Assembly (NCBI GenBank): GCA_028691335.1
Contig: JAQUZK010000021.1
Span: 1-12,370 of the forward strand
DNA length: 12,370 bases
Direction of reading: 5' to 3'
Origin: Candidatus Izemoplasmatales bacterium
Lineage (GTDB): Bacteria; Bacillota_I; Bacilli_A; Izemoplasmatales; Hujiaoplasmataceae
The notes under the pieces are model-generated. The model was not told the DNA's origin and ran no database searches. It saw nothing but the letters and a program-made list of their open reading frames with translations. A program made the translations under genes and the position numbers. Shown piece by piece: positions 1-6,202 of the stretch. Positions within the stretch are counted from its first letter, which is position 1. Every line of letters starts with the position of its first letter.

Positions 1-313
1 CTCCAAAATTGTGCACGTCAGTAATCCCGTCCAACATTATTAATAAAGGATTGTTATTAAGATCAACATCCTCTAAAAAGTCATCCAAATCAAAAGTTTC
101 GTAATCATCGATTTCAAAAACTATGCCTTGATGATTCCCTTGAAAAAAAGATTTAAAATCAGATTTGGATAAAACTTCAATTTCTACTTTTTTTCTTTCC
201 AAGACATGTTTAAAATCAATATTAGTATTTTCCATCAAATACGCTTTTAAAATCGGTTTTTTCACATTAAGAATTTCTTGACAAGAGTTTTTACCGTATA
301 TTCTTACACTCAT
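1..313 (-). CDS. rlmB: 23S rRNA (guanosine-2'-O)-methyltransferase RlmB, TrmH/SpoU family (N-terminal part only)
   Basis: Only the first 104 codons are in the window; the gene runs off the left edge. The product should 2'-O-methylate a guanosine in 23S rRNA using S-adenosylmethionine. Residues about 2-76 look like the SpoU substrate-binding domain (IYGKNSCQEIL near the start, then FFQGNHQGIVFEI, the usual NHQG block). Residues about 89-104 (LLIMLDGITDVHNFG) are the first conserved motif of the SPOUT methyltransferase domain. The catalytic knot itself is outside the window. ATG at 313-311 is the natural start, because the known N-terminal pattern begins there; its ribosome binding site is weak (GGTG about 8 bases upstream). 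It is the third gene after cysS and mrnC, the classic Bacillota order, which favours RlmB over other TrmH-like enzymes. A hairpin lies between it and mrnC. Confidence 0.9.
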   Translation of the reverse strand, partial: MSVRIYGKNSCQEILNVKKPILKAYLMENTNIDFKHVLERKKVEIEVLSKSDFKSFFQGNHQGIVFEIDDYETFDLDDFLEDVDLNNNPLLIMLDGITDVHNFG

Positions 314-377
314 AATTTATCACCACTTATAGTTTAACACATTTTATAAATAATCTTTTTGAAAAATAAAATATTTT

Positions 378-409
378 AATAGCGATTCTAAAAATCAAGA
401 ATCGCTATT
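378..409 (-). other. Perfect 12-bp hairpin spanning the mrnC stop codon
   Basis: The arms 378-389 and 398-409 (AATAGCGATTCT and its complement) pair without mismatch around an 8-base loop, 390-397. The mrnC stop TGA (397-395) sits in the loop. Reading on the minus strand, the downstream sequence is AAAATATTTTATTTTTC, a poor U-tract that starts late, so it is at best a weak terminator or attenuator before rlmB. On the plus strand the hairpin is followed directly by TTTTT, but there is no plus-strand gene to terminate. It could also be an RNA-stability or processing element. Confidence 0.6.
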
Positions 410-781
410 TTTATCAACTATTTCTATTGTTTTATTAAAAATATAATCCAATCTATTCCAATTTTCTTCTAAGTATAAATAGCCTATTACCGCTTCAAAG
501 CCTGTAGATTTGTTATATGTTTGAACGTCAGAGTTTTTTGGTTTATGTGAAGCATTTTGATTTCTACCTCTCTTAAATATTTTTTTCTCTTCTTCAGTGT
601 AAACTTCTTCATATAGAATATGAGCAGCTAAAGCTTGGGATTTTGAATTAGTATATTTTATTGAAAAGTTATGAAGGTCATTTACCAAAGTTAAACCAGA
701 GGAAAGGCCTAAGTTTCTTATACGCATTTCAAAATAAGCATCTCCGATATAGGCTAAGGTTAATCCGTTATATAAAATCAT
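395..781 (-). CDS. mrnC: Mini-ribonuclease III (23S rRNA maturation)
   Basis: A 128-residue RNase III-like endonuclease without a double-stranded-RNA-binding domain. In Bacillus the family trims the ends of 23S precursor rRNA. Conserved blocks are LAYIGDAYFEMR (residues 9-20, with catalytic D14), the RGRN block at 71-74, and PKNSDVQTYNKSTGFEAVIGY (81-101, with catalytic E96); both metal-binding acidic positions are present. Compared with the Bacillus protein as remembered, the N-terminus is about ten residues shorter. The start is still supported: the ATG overlaps the cysS stop as ATGA, and AAAGGA lies five bases upstream inside the cysS end, which suggests translational coupling. It sits between cysS and rlmB, the standard order. 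The stop codon TGA lies in the loop of a perfect hairpin. Confidence 0.95.
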   Translation of the reverse strand: MILYNGLTLAYIGDAYFEMRIRNLGLSSGLTLVNDLHNFSIKYTNSKSQALAAHILYEEVYTEEEKKIFKRGRNQNASHKPKNSDVQTYNKSTGFEAVIGYLYLEENWNRLDYIFNKTIEIVDKNSDS

Positions 782-2112
782 AAGATTCCTTTAGAAGATA
801 ATTCTTTGCGGATACTATCTGCTTTTTCAAAATTTTTCTCTTTTCTTGCGTTTTGCCACATGTTATATAAATCTCTATCATTGTCATCTAACTTTACTAA
901 ATCAACTTTCAAACCTAGTATATTAATCATATGCGTTATTGTTTTTAAAGATTGATTAAGATAATTGTAATCTAGTTTCTTTCTTAAGCTTTGATTAATT
1001 AATTTAATCATTGTTTGTAGTGAAGTGATGGCGTTAGCTGTATTAAAATCTTCTGCCATCGCTTCATTGAATCTATTCAATTCATCAACAATTTCTTTTT
1101 CCTTTATTTCAACATTCTCCTTAAATTCTTTGGATAGATCAAGTTGAAAATAAAGTGATTTAACTGCGGTTTCTAACTTTTGCCATTCTTTAATATACAT
1201 TAACATTGTTTCTTCATCATAATTTAATGGAGAACGATAATGCGTTGATAACAAGAAATATCTTAAAGGCATTTTTTCTTCTACATCTTTAACTAAAATG
1301 ACATTGCCAATGCTTTTACTCATTTTTTCGTTTTTAAAACTTAGTCTACCATTATGCATCCAGTATCTAGCTAAGGAGTGATTATGTAATGCTTTTGATT
1401 GTGCAATCTCGTTTTCATGATGAGGAAATTGAAGATCCATCCCTCCGCCATGAATATCTATTTGTTCATTAAAAATATCGTCAATCATCGCAACACATTC
1501 CGTGTGCCATCCCGGTCTTCCTAACGAAAATGGTGATTCAAAGTTAATACCTACATCAGTTTTTTTCCACAATGTAAAATCTAAAGGACTTTCTTTTTTT
1601 AAATTGATATCCACTCTACTTCCGGATATTAAATCATCAATGTTACGATTTGATAGGACTCCATAATCAGAAATTCTATCAACACGAAAATATACGTCAC
1701 CATCAATTTTATAAGCAAAATCTTTAGCAACTAACTCATCGATAAATTTAATGATATGATTCATGTAATCAGTAACTTTAGGTTGAATATAATCAATTTT
1801 ACAATTTAAAGACTTTAAGTCTTTTAAAAACGCGTCGATATATTTTTGACTTACAACTAATTCACTTTCATTTTCTTCTTGTGCTTTTTGAATAATCTTA
1901 TCATCAACATCAGTGAAATTAGAAGCGTATTTCACTTCATATCCCTGGCTTTCAAAATATCTTCTAACTGTATCAAAGAAGACTACTGGTCTAGCATTAC
2001 CTATATGAATGTAATTATATACTGTTGGTCCACAAACATACATATTAACTTTATTTTTATGAATTGATACAAACTCTTCTAACTGATTTGTATATGAATT
2101 AAATATTTTCAT
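778..2112 (-). CDS. cysS: Cysteinyl-tRNA synthetase
   Basis: A 444-residue class I aminoacyl-tRNA synthetase that charges tRNA-Cys in the cytoplasm; the length is typical. The HIGH signature appears as HIGN (residues 36-39) and KMSKS is at 263-267. The zinc ligands expected for this family are visible as C27 (CGPTVYNY), C206 (GWHTEC), H231 and E235 (FPHHENEIAQS). The C-terminal part (about 310-444) is the helical anticodon-binding region, ending with the usual ARKEKNFEKADSIRKEL block. The ATG has AGGAG about six bases upstream. Transcription starts from a strong promoter at 2139-2167, leaving a leader of only about 20 bases, so there is no room for a T-box riboswitch, which often controls this gene in Bacillota. 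Its stop overlaps the mrnC start, so it leads a cysS-mrnC-rlmB operon. Confidence 0.98.
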   Translation of the reverse strand: MKIFNSYTNQLEEFVSIHKNKVNMYVCGPTVYNYIHIGNARPVVFFDTVRRYFESQGYEVKYASNFTDVDDKIIQKAQEENESELVVSQKYIDAFLKDLKSLNCKIDYIQPKVTDYMNHIIKFIDELVAKDFAYKIDGDVYFRVDRISDYGVLSNRNIDDLISGSRVDINLKKESPLDFTLWKKTDVGINFESPFSLGRPGWHTECVAMIDDIFNEQIDIHGGGMDLQFPHHENEIAQSKALHNHSLARYWMHNGRLSFKNEKMSKSIGNVILVKDVEEKMPLRYFLLSTHYRSPLNYDEETMLMYIKEWQKLETAVKSLYFQLDLSKEFKENVEIKEKEIVDELNRFNEAMAEDFNTANAITSLQTMIKLINQSLRKKLDYNYLNQSLKTITHMINILGLKVDLVKLDDNDRDLYNMWQNARKEKNFEKADSIRKELSSKGIL

Positions 2113-2138
2113 GTTATCTCCTATCTCTAAACATAATA

Positions 2139-2167
2139 ATTATAGTGTATAAGAGCTTATTTTTCAA
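2139..2167 (-). promoter_or_regulatory. Sigma-A type promoter of cysS operon
   Basis: On the minus strand TTGAAA (2167-2162) and a perfect TATAAT (2144-2139) are separated by exactly 17 bases. The expected transcription start is about 20-25 bases before the cysS ATG, with the ribosome binding site AGGAG in between. Confidence 0.85.
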
Positions 2168-2206
2168 GAGAAAGAAAGCAATATACAAACATCGATAAAT
2201 AATGAC

Positions 2207-2268
2207 AAAATTCATAAAATATTTAAAAACTACTAAGCAAAATTCATTAAAAGTAATATAATATTCAT
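2207..2268 (+). repeat. Phased ATTCAT direct repeats upstream of ABC operon
   Basis: ATTCAT occurs at 2210-2215, 2242-2247 and 2263-2268; the first two share the longer word AAAATTCAT. Start-to-start distances are 32 and 21 bases, close to three and two helical turns, so all three would lie on one face of the DNA. They bracket the -35 region and the first bases after the -10 box. They may be an operator, but short AT-rich words recur easily in such DNA. Confidence 0.3.
2257..2262 (+). promoter_or_regulatory. Probable -10 box of the ABC transporter operon
   Basis: A perfect TATAAT lies 35 bases before the GTG start of the ABC ATPase gene. No good -35 is visible: the hexamer 17 bases upstream (2234-2239) is TAAGCA. 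An activator or an alternative contact may therefore be needed. Repeats AAAATTCAT at 2207-2215 and 2239-2247 surround the -35 region. Confidence 0.4.
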
Positions 2269-2297
2269 GATGATAGCGAAAAGGAGTGTGAGGCACA

Positions 2298-3176
2298 GTG
2301 ATAGAAATAATTAATTTAACACAAGTCTATAGATCTGGTAAAGGAGTTTTTGACTTGAATTTTAAAATTAATGAAGGTGAAGTCTTCGGCTATCTAGGGC
2401 CTAATGGAGCTGGTAAAACTACTACTATAAGAAATATTCTAGGTTTTACAAACGCTTCTTCGGGTAAAGTCTTAATTAAGGGTTTAGACTCAAGGACAAA
2501 CACAGAAGAAATCAATAAATATATTGGATTTTTACCTGGAGAAATTTCTTTCTATAGCCAACTTAAAGGAAGTGAGTTTCTTGATCTATTAGGGAAAATG
2601 AGAAAGATGGATAATTTTGATCTAAGAAGCAAACTCGAAGATAGATTTAAACTAGACACTAATGTTTATATCAAAAAAATGTCCAAAGGTATGAAACAAA
2701 AACTAGCTATCATCGCAGCCTTTATGCATGATCCAGAAATTCTTATTTTAGATGAACCGACATCTGGTTTAGATCCGTTAATGCAAAACGTGTTCTTAGA
2801 TTTAATAAAAGAAGAAAAAAATAAGAATAAAACTATCCTACTATCATCACATATTTTTGAAGAAGTGGAAAAGATATGTGATAGAGCTGGAATTATAAAA
2901 GACGGTAAATTAATATCTGTAGAAGATATTAATTCATTAAAGGAAAAAGCAGAGGATATCTTTGAAGTTCAGTTATTAAAACCAAATCCAGAGATTTTAA
3001 ATATTGGACTTGATATTACTCATATAAAAGAAAATATCTATCAAATAAGTATTAAAAATAATTATAATATCTTCTTTAAAGAGATGCAAAAATTTAATGT
3101 TATTAAAATCAGTTCAATTAAGCAGACTATTGAAGAAAAGTTCATGAAATATTACGGAGATGAAGATTATGAATAA
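2298..3176 (+). CDS. ABC transporter ATP-binding protein (ABC-2/BcrA-type exporter)
   Basis: A 292-residue cytoplasmic ATPase that should drive the adjacent permease. Walker A is GPNGAGKT (34-41), the signature is MSKGMKQ (128-134, with K where LSGGQ proteins have G), Walker B is ILILDEP (148-154) followed by the D-loop SGLDP, and the switch histidine is H185. The segment GFLPGE (77-82), where a Q-loop would be, is usual in drug- or peptide-exporter ATPases of the BcrA/YhcH style. Residues after about 215 form a C-terminal extension common in that group. Translation starts at GTG; AAGGAG lies 11 bases upstream and a nearer GAGG also occurs. The stop overlaps the permease start, so the two genes are translationally coupled. 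The substrate cannot be told from sequence; the gene could equally belong to an antimicrobial-resistance or a lipid/peptide exporter. Confidence 0.95.
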   Translation: MIEIINLTQVYRSGKGVFDLNFKINEGEVFGYLGPNGAGKTTTIRNILGFTNASSGKVLIKGLDSRTNTEEINKYIGFLPGEISFYSQLKGSEFLDLLGKMRKMDNFDLRSKLEDRFKLDTNVYIKKMSKGMKQKLAIIAAFMHDPEILILDEPTSGLDPLMQNVFLDLIKEEKNKNKTILLSSHIFEEVEKICDRAGIIKDGKLISVEDINSLKEKAEDIFEVQLLKPNPEILNIGLDITHIKENIYQISIKNNYNIFFKEMQKFNVIKISSIKQTIEEKFMKYYGDEDYE

Positions 3177-3969
3177 ACACTTACTTTTTTTTAATATAAA
3201 AACCAATATTATCATGTTCATTTCTTTTACGGGAATAACTTTAATGTATTCAGCTATAGCTACTGCGATGTTTGACCCTGAGTCTACTGCTCTTCTTCAA
3301 GAGTTTGTAGATATTCTACCAGAGCCAATAATCAATATGATGGGCTTCACTAATTTTGGTTCAGAACTCACAGGTTATTTAGCGTCTTATCTATATGGAT
3401 TTATTTTCTTTCTCTTTCCAATGATTTTTATGGTTATGTTAGGAAATAAGTTGATGGCAAAGCAAATTGATGACTCTTCTATGGCATATTTATTAACAAC
3501 TCCTAATTCAAGAGTTAAAATTGCACTTACTCAAAGTATGACTTTATTGTTAAATGTAATCTCTTTGATATTAGTAAATGTTGTAGTAATCATAATAATA
3601 TCAGAAATAGCATTTCCGGACCAATTAAATATAGGAAAGTTTTTAGGACTAAATTATATTTTGATAGGCACTTTAATAATCACATCAGCTTTGATTTTTC
3701 TAATATCAATATACGCTGGTGATTATTCAAAAGCTGTTGGCCTAAGTAGTGCTTTGGTTGGGTATTTATTTATTATGAATATGATTAGCAAACTAAGTGA
3801 AGATTTAGATTTCTTCAAGTATACTACATATTTAAGTTTGGTTGATATTGACAAGGTTATGAATTCAAATTTATTTATTTTTCTCGCTGGATCTTTATCA
3901 ACAATAATAGGTTTTGGTATCTATATTATAAGTATACACATATTTAACAAAAAAAGTCTTACTATCTAG
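3169..3969 (+). CDS. ABC-2 type transporter permease
   Basis: A 266-residue integral membrane protein, the partner of the preceding ATPase. Hydrophobic segments at about 12-33, 71-91, 122-146, 160-181, 189-206 and 235-258 give six membrane helices, the usual number for ABC-2 permeases. The cytoplasmic block AYLLTTPNSRVKIALTQ (106-122) matches the familiar LLSTPVSR pattern between helices 2 and 3, thought to contact the ATPase. The start at 3169 (MNKHLLFF) is preferred over an in-frame ATG at 3160, because GGAG (3156-3159) is nine bases before 3169 but touches 3160. The gene overlaps the ATPase stop by eight bases and ends eight bases before the next gene. A loop of about 37 residues between helices 1 and 2 (DPESTALLQEFVDILPEP) is probably outside. 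Confidence 0.9.
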   Translation: MNKHLLFFNIKTNIIMFISFTGITLMYSAIATAMFDPESTALLQEFVDILPEPIINMMGFTNFGSELTGYLASYLYGFIFFLFPMIFMVMLGNKLMAKQIDDSSMAYLLTTPNSRVKIALTQSMTLLLNVISLILVNVVVIIIISEIAFPDQLNIGKFLGLNYILIGTLIITSALIFLISIYAGDYSKAVGLSSALVGYLFIMNMISKLSEDLDFFKYTTYLSLVDIDKVMNSNLFIFLAGSLSTIIGFGIYIISIHIFNKKSLTI

Positions 3970-3977
3970 GAGAGAAT

Positions 3978-5849
3978 ATGGAGTTATTATTTACATTTAT
4001 AGTACTTTTGATTTATAGTTTTTTTAAAAATTTTATTAAAAAACATCCGGGAATTTTTAATCATACAACATATTATGAAATTGATAAGGATTACATTTAT
4101 GATAAATCTGAATTCACAGATAGGCAAAAATATGTTTTTGATTATATAGCAAGATATGGAAAAGCAACAGAAAAAGATATTATAAAAGAATGCCAGACTT
4201 CAAAAATTGTTATTAATAATTTAAAGAAAAAAGGAGTCATAAAAAAAATGAAATTTAGAAATATTAAAACAAAAGACATTTTAATTATGTCAGGTATTTT
4301 AATCGCTTTACTAGGCTTAATGCTTTTAATGAACTACTTCATGATGATAAAAGCTAACTTTAGATATTCCAGTATGTTTATTTTTATTGGAATATACTTA
4401 TTAATTGGATTCAATATTGTGTTCTTTTATATTAAATTCGATGAAGATTTATATAAAAAAATAATGATGTATTCTGTTTCTGGATTAATAAGTTTTTTGT
4501 TTCTCTTTTATATTTTTGGCGGAAGACCAATATTTCACGCTGAGGAATACGCAAACTTAATAGAAGTTACTGAAGCTGATTTTGTGGAAGATATCAATAC
4601 TGTAGATATTGATAGTTTACCTATAGTAGATAAAAGTTATGGATCTAAATTAGGGAGTTTAAAACTTGGAGAATATCCAGGAATAGGTTCTGAATTTAAA
4701 GTTGGGGATTATTCTGATATTATCTATCAAGGAAAACAATATCTAGTAGCTCCCTTAGAATATCGTGGTTTCTTTAAATGGACAAGTAATAATGATATCG
4801 GGACACCGGGTTATATTCTAATTGATAAAATCACCTCTGAAACTCAGTTAATTAATCTAAGAGAGAGCACAGGAAAAGGTATGAAATTTGTTCCTTCAGC
4901 TTTCTTTGGACAAGATTTGTTAAGACACGCTTACTATAATGGTTTGAGCAAATATAAACTAGAAAATTATTTCTTTGAAATTGATGAAGAAGGAAATCCT
5001 TATTACGTTTTACAATACTCATTACCTACTATTTTCATCAACGGGGGAGCTAAGATAAATAAGACTGTTGTTATCGACGCTATTGATGGCGACATTAATA
5101 TTTATGAACCAAATGATGTCCCTGACTGGGTTGAAAGTGTTTATCCTAATCATTTAATTTTTCAACATTTAAATTACTGGGGATCTCTTCAAGATGGTTG
5201 GTTTAATAGTGTTTTCGCACAAAAAGGAGTTATACAAACATCAAGTGGAACAAGAGTAATTATGAATGAAGGAGAATTATTTTATTTCACTGGTCTTACT
5301 AGTGCTGGAAATGATGAATCTACAATTGGTTTTATCTATGCAAATATGAAAACAAATGAAACTAAATTATACAGATTTCCAGGAGCTACTGAAGAAGCAG
5401 CTATGAATAAAGCACTTACTTTAATACCTCAGAATAACATATCTTCATCTTTCCCTATTCCCATGAATATTTTAGATACCCCTTCATATTTTGTTTTAAT
5501 TAAAGGTGAAGACGGAAGAATACTTCGCTACGTATTTATAAAGATTCAAGATTTAGATTTTAATGTTATTTCAGAAAAATCAAAAATGGATGCCTATAAT
5601 CTTTATTTAACCAAATTAAGTGATGATGATGAGGGTATAACCGAGAATGTTAGCGGAACTATTGATAAAATAACTTCTTATGTTATACAAGGAAATACTA
5701 TTTATTGGATAGAAGTTAATGGCAAGCTTTATATGATAAATGTTGTTAACTTCACAAGTTCAGAGATGCAGCATTTTATTTCTAAAGATGTTGGTGATTC
5801 AATCGATTTCGAAACAATAGGTTCAAATATAATAAAGTTTAATGAATAG
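3978..5849 (+). CDS. Large membrane protein with cytoplasmic winged-helix-like segment and big extracytoplasmic domain; function unknown
   Basis: 623 residues. Hydrophobic helices lie at about 3-20, 100-119, 133-152 and 164-182. Positive charges (KNFIKKH after helix 1, KKKGVIKKMKFR before helix 2, KFDEDLYKK after helix 3) place 21-99 inside and 183-623 outside. The inside segment 46-94 reads like a winged helix-turn-helix: helix 47-60 (TDRQKYVFDYIARY), helix 64-72, recognition helix 74-85 (TSKIVINNLKKK) and a basic wing GVIKKMKFR. The outside part resembles, from memory and without a search, a widespread uncharacterised Bacillota membrane protein family; blocks such as VPSAFFGQDLLRH (305-317), GGAKINKTVVIDA (356-368), DWVESVY (383-389) and YFTGLTSAGNDESTIGF (436-452) look familiar. 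Residues about 557-592 form a final strand-rich unit. AGGAG overlaps the permease stop, so it is the third gene of the operon and may sense for or regulate the exporter (inference). Confidence 0.85.
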   Translation: MELLFTFIVLLIYSFFKNFIKKHPGIFNHTTYYEIDKDYIYDKSEFTDRQKYVFDYIARYGKATEKDIIKECQTSKIVINNLKKKGVIKKMKFRNIKTKDILIMSGILIALLGLMLLMNYFMMIKANFRYSSMFIFIGIYLLIGFNIVFFYIKFDEDLYKKIMMYSVSGLISFLFLFYIFGGRPIFHAEEYANLIEVTEADFVEDINTVDIDSLPIVDKSYGSKLGSLKLGEYPGIGSEFKVGDYSDIIYQGKQYLVAPLEYRGFFKWTSNNDIGTPGYILIDKITSETQLINLRESTGKGMKFVPSAFFGQDLLRHAYYNGLSKYKLENYFFEIDEEGNPYYVLQYSLPTIFINGGAKINKTVVIDAIDGDINIYEPNDVPDWVESVYPNHLIFQHLNYWGSLQDGWFNSVFAQKGVIQTSSGTRVIMNEGELFYFTGLTSAGNDESTIGFIYANMKTNETKLYRFPGATEEAAMNKALTLIPQNNISSSFPIPMNILDTPSYFVLIKGEDGRILRYVFIKIQDLDFNVISEKSKMDAYNLYLTKLSDDDEGITENVSGTIDKITSYVIQGNTIYWIEVNGKLYMINVVNFTSSEMQHFISKDVGDSIDFETIGSNIIKFNE

Positions 5850-5850
5850 A

Positions 5851-5889
5851 TAAAAGGTCACGAAAATTCGTGACCTTTTACTTTTTTTT
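5851..5889 (+). terminator. Strong intrinsic terminator of the ABC operon, possibly bidirectional
   Basis: The arms 5851-5864 and 5867-5880 form a near-perfect stem (AAAAGGTCACGAA and its complement), followed on the plus strand by CTTTTTTTT. It begins two bases after the stop of the 623-residue protein. Read from the other side the stem ends in only UUUU, so it may also stop the convergent cold-shock transcript less efficiently. Confidence 0.9.
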
Positions 5890-5913
5890 ACTTTGTTGTT
5901 TAACTTACAATTA

Positions 5914-6111
5914 CTACTTTTTAACTATATTTGCAGCTTGAGGTCCTCTATCTCCATCAACTACATCAAAAGTAACTTCTTGACCGTTTTCCAAAGATTT
6001 GTAACCATCACCTTGGATTGCTGAGTAATGTGCGAAAATGTCATTGCCTTGTTCGTCTGTAATAAAGCCATAACCTTTTTCAGCGTTAAACCATTTTACT
6101 GTTCCGTTCAT
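5914..6111 (-). CDS. Cold shock protein, CspA/CspB family
   Basis: A 65-residue single cold-shock domain, the standard length. It binds single-stranded RNA and DNA and works as an RNA chaperone in the cytoplasm. RNP1 is KGYGFI (residues 12-17) and RNP2 is DIFAHYS (24-30), with the conserved W8, F9, F16, F26 and H28 aromatic surface; Y29 replaces the more usual F. The ATG has GGAG about seven bases upstream. A strong promoter at 6145-6173 leaves a leader of only about 25-30 bases, much shorter than the long thermosensing leader known for E. coli cspA, so control by leader folding is unlikely here. It lies convergent to the ABC operon, with the shared hairpin at 5851-5880 between them. The family is certain, but which csp paralogue it is cannot be decided. 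Confidence 0.97.
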   Translation of the reverse strand: MNGTVKWFNAEKGYGFITDEQGNDIFAHYSAIQGDGYKSLENGQEVTFDVVDGDRGPQAANIVKK

Positions 6112-6144
6112 TTAATTCTCCTTTACATATTTGATACTATGCTA

Positions 6145-6173
6145 ATTATAACGTTTTTAAAAGATATTTTCAA
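6145..6173 (-). promoter_or_regulatory. Sigma-A type promoter of the cold shock gene
   Basis: TTGAAA (6173-6168) and TATAAT (6150-6145) are 17 bases apart on the minus strand. A nine-base palindrome GTGGTCCAC (6174-6182) abuts the -35 box and might be an operator. No terminator is visible between rmuC and this promoter, so read-through from rmuC is also possible. Confidence 0.85.
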
Positions 6174-6202
6174 GTGGTCCACATTAAGTAATCTAATTTT
6201 TT

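Noticed and set aside
314..377. Separate promoter for rlmB
   Set aside because: TGTTAAACT resembles an extended -10, but it matches poorly and there is no -35 at a proper distance, so it is not strong enough to list.
1879..2067. Plus-strand open frame inside cysS
   Set aside because: It is antisense to the catalytic N-terminal part of CysRS; no support.
2113..2140. T-box riboswitch before cysS
   Set aside because: The promoter is so close to the gene that the leader is only about 20 bases, far too short for a T-box.
2114..2296. Minus-strand open frame of 60 codons between cysS and the ABC operon
   Set aside because: It covers the cysS promoter and leader, its content is low-complexity hydrophobic, and it has no convincing ribosome binding site or family resemblance.
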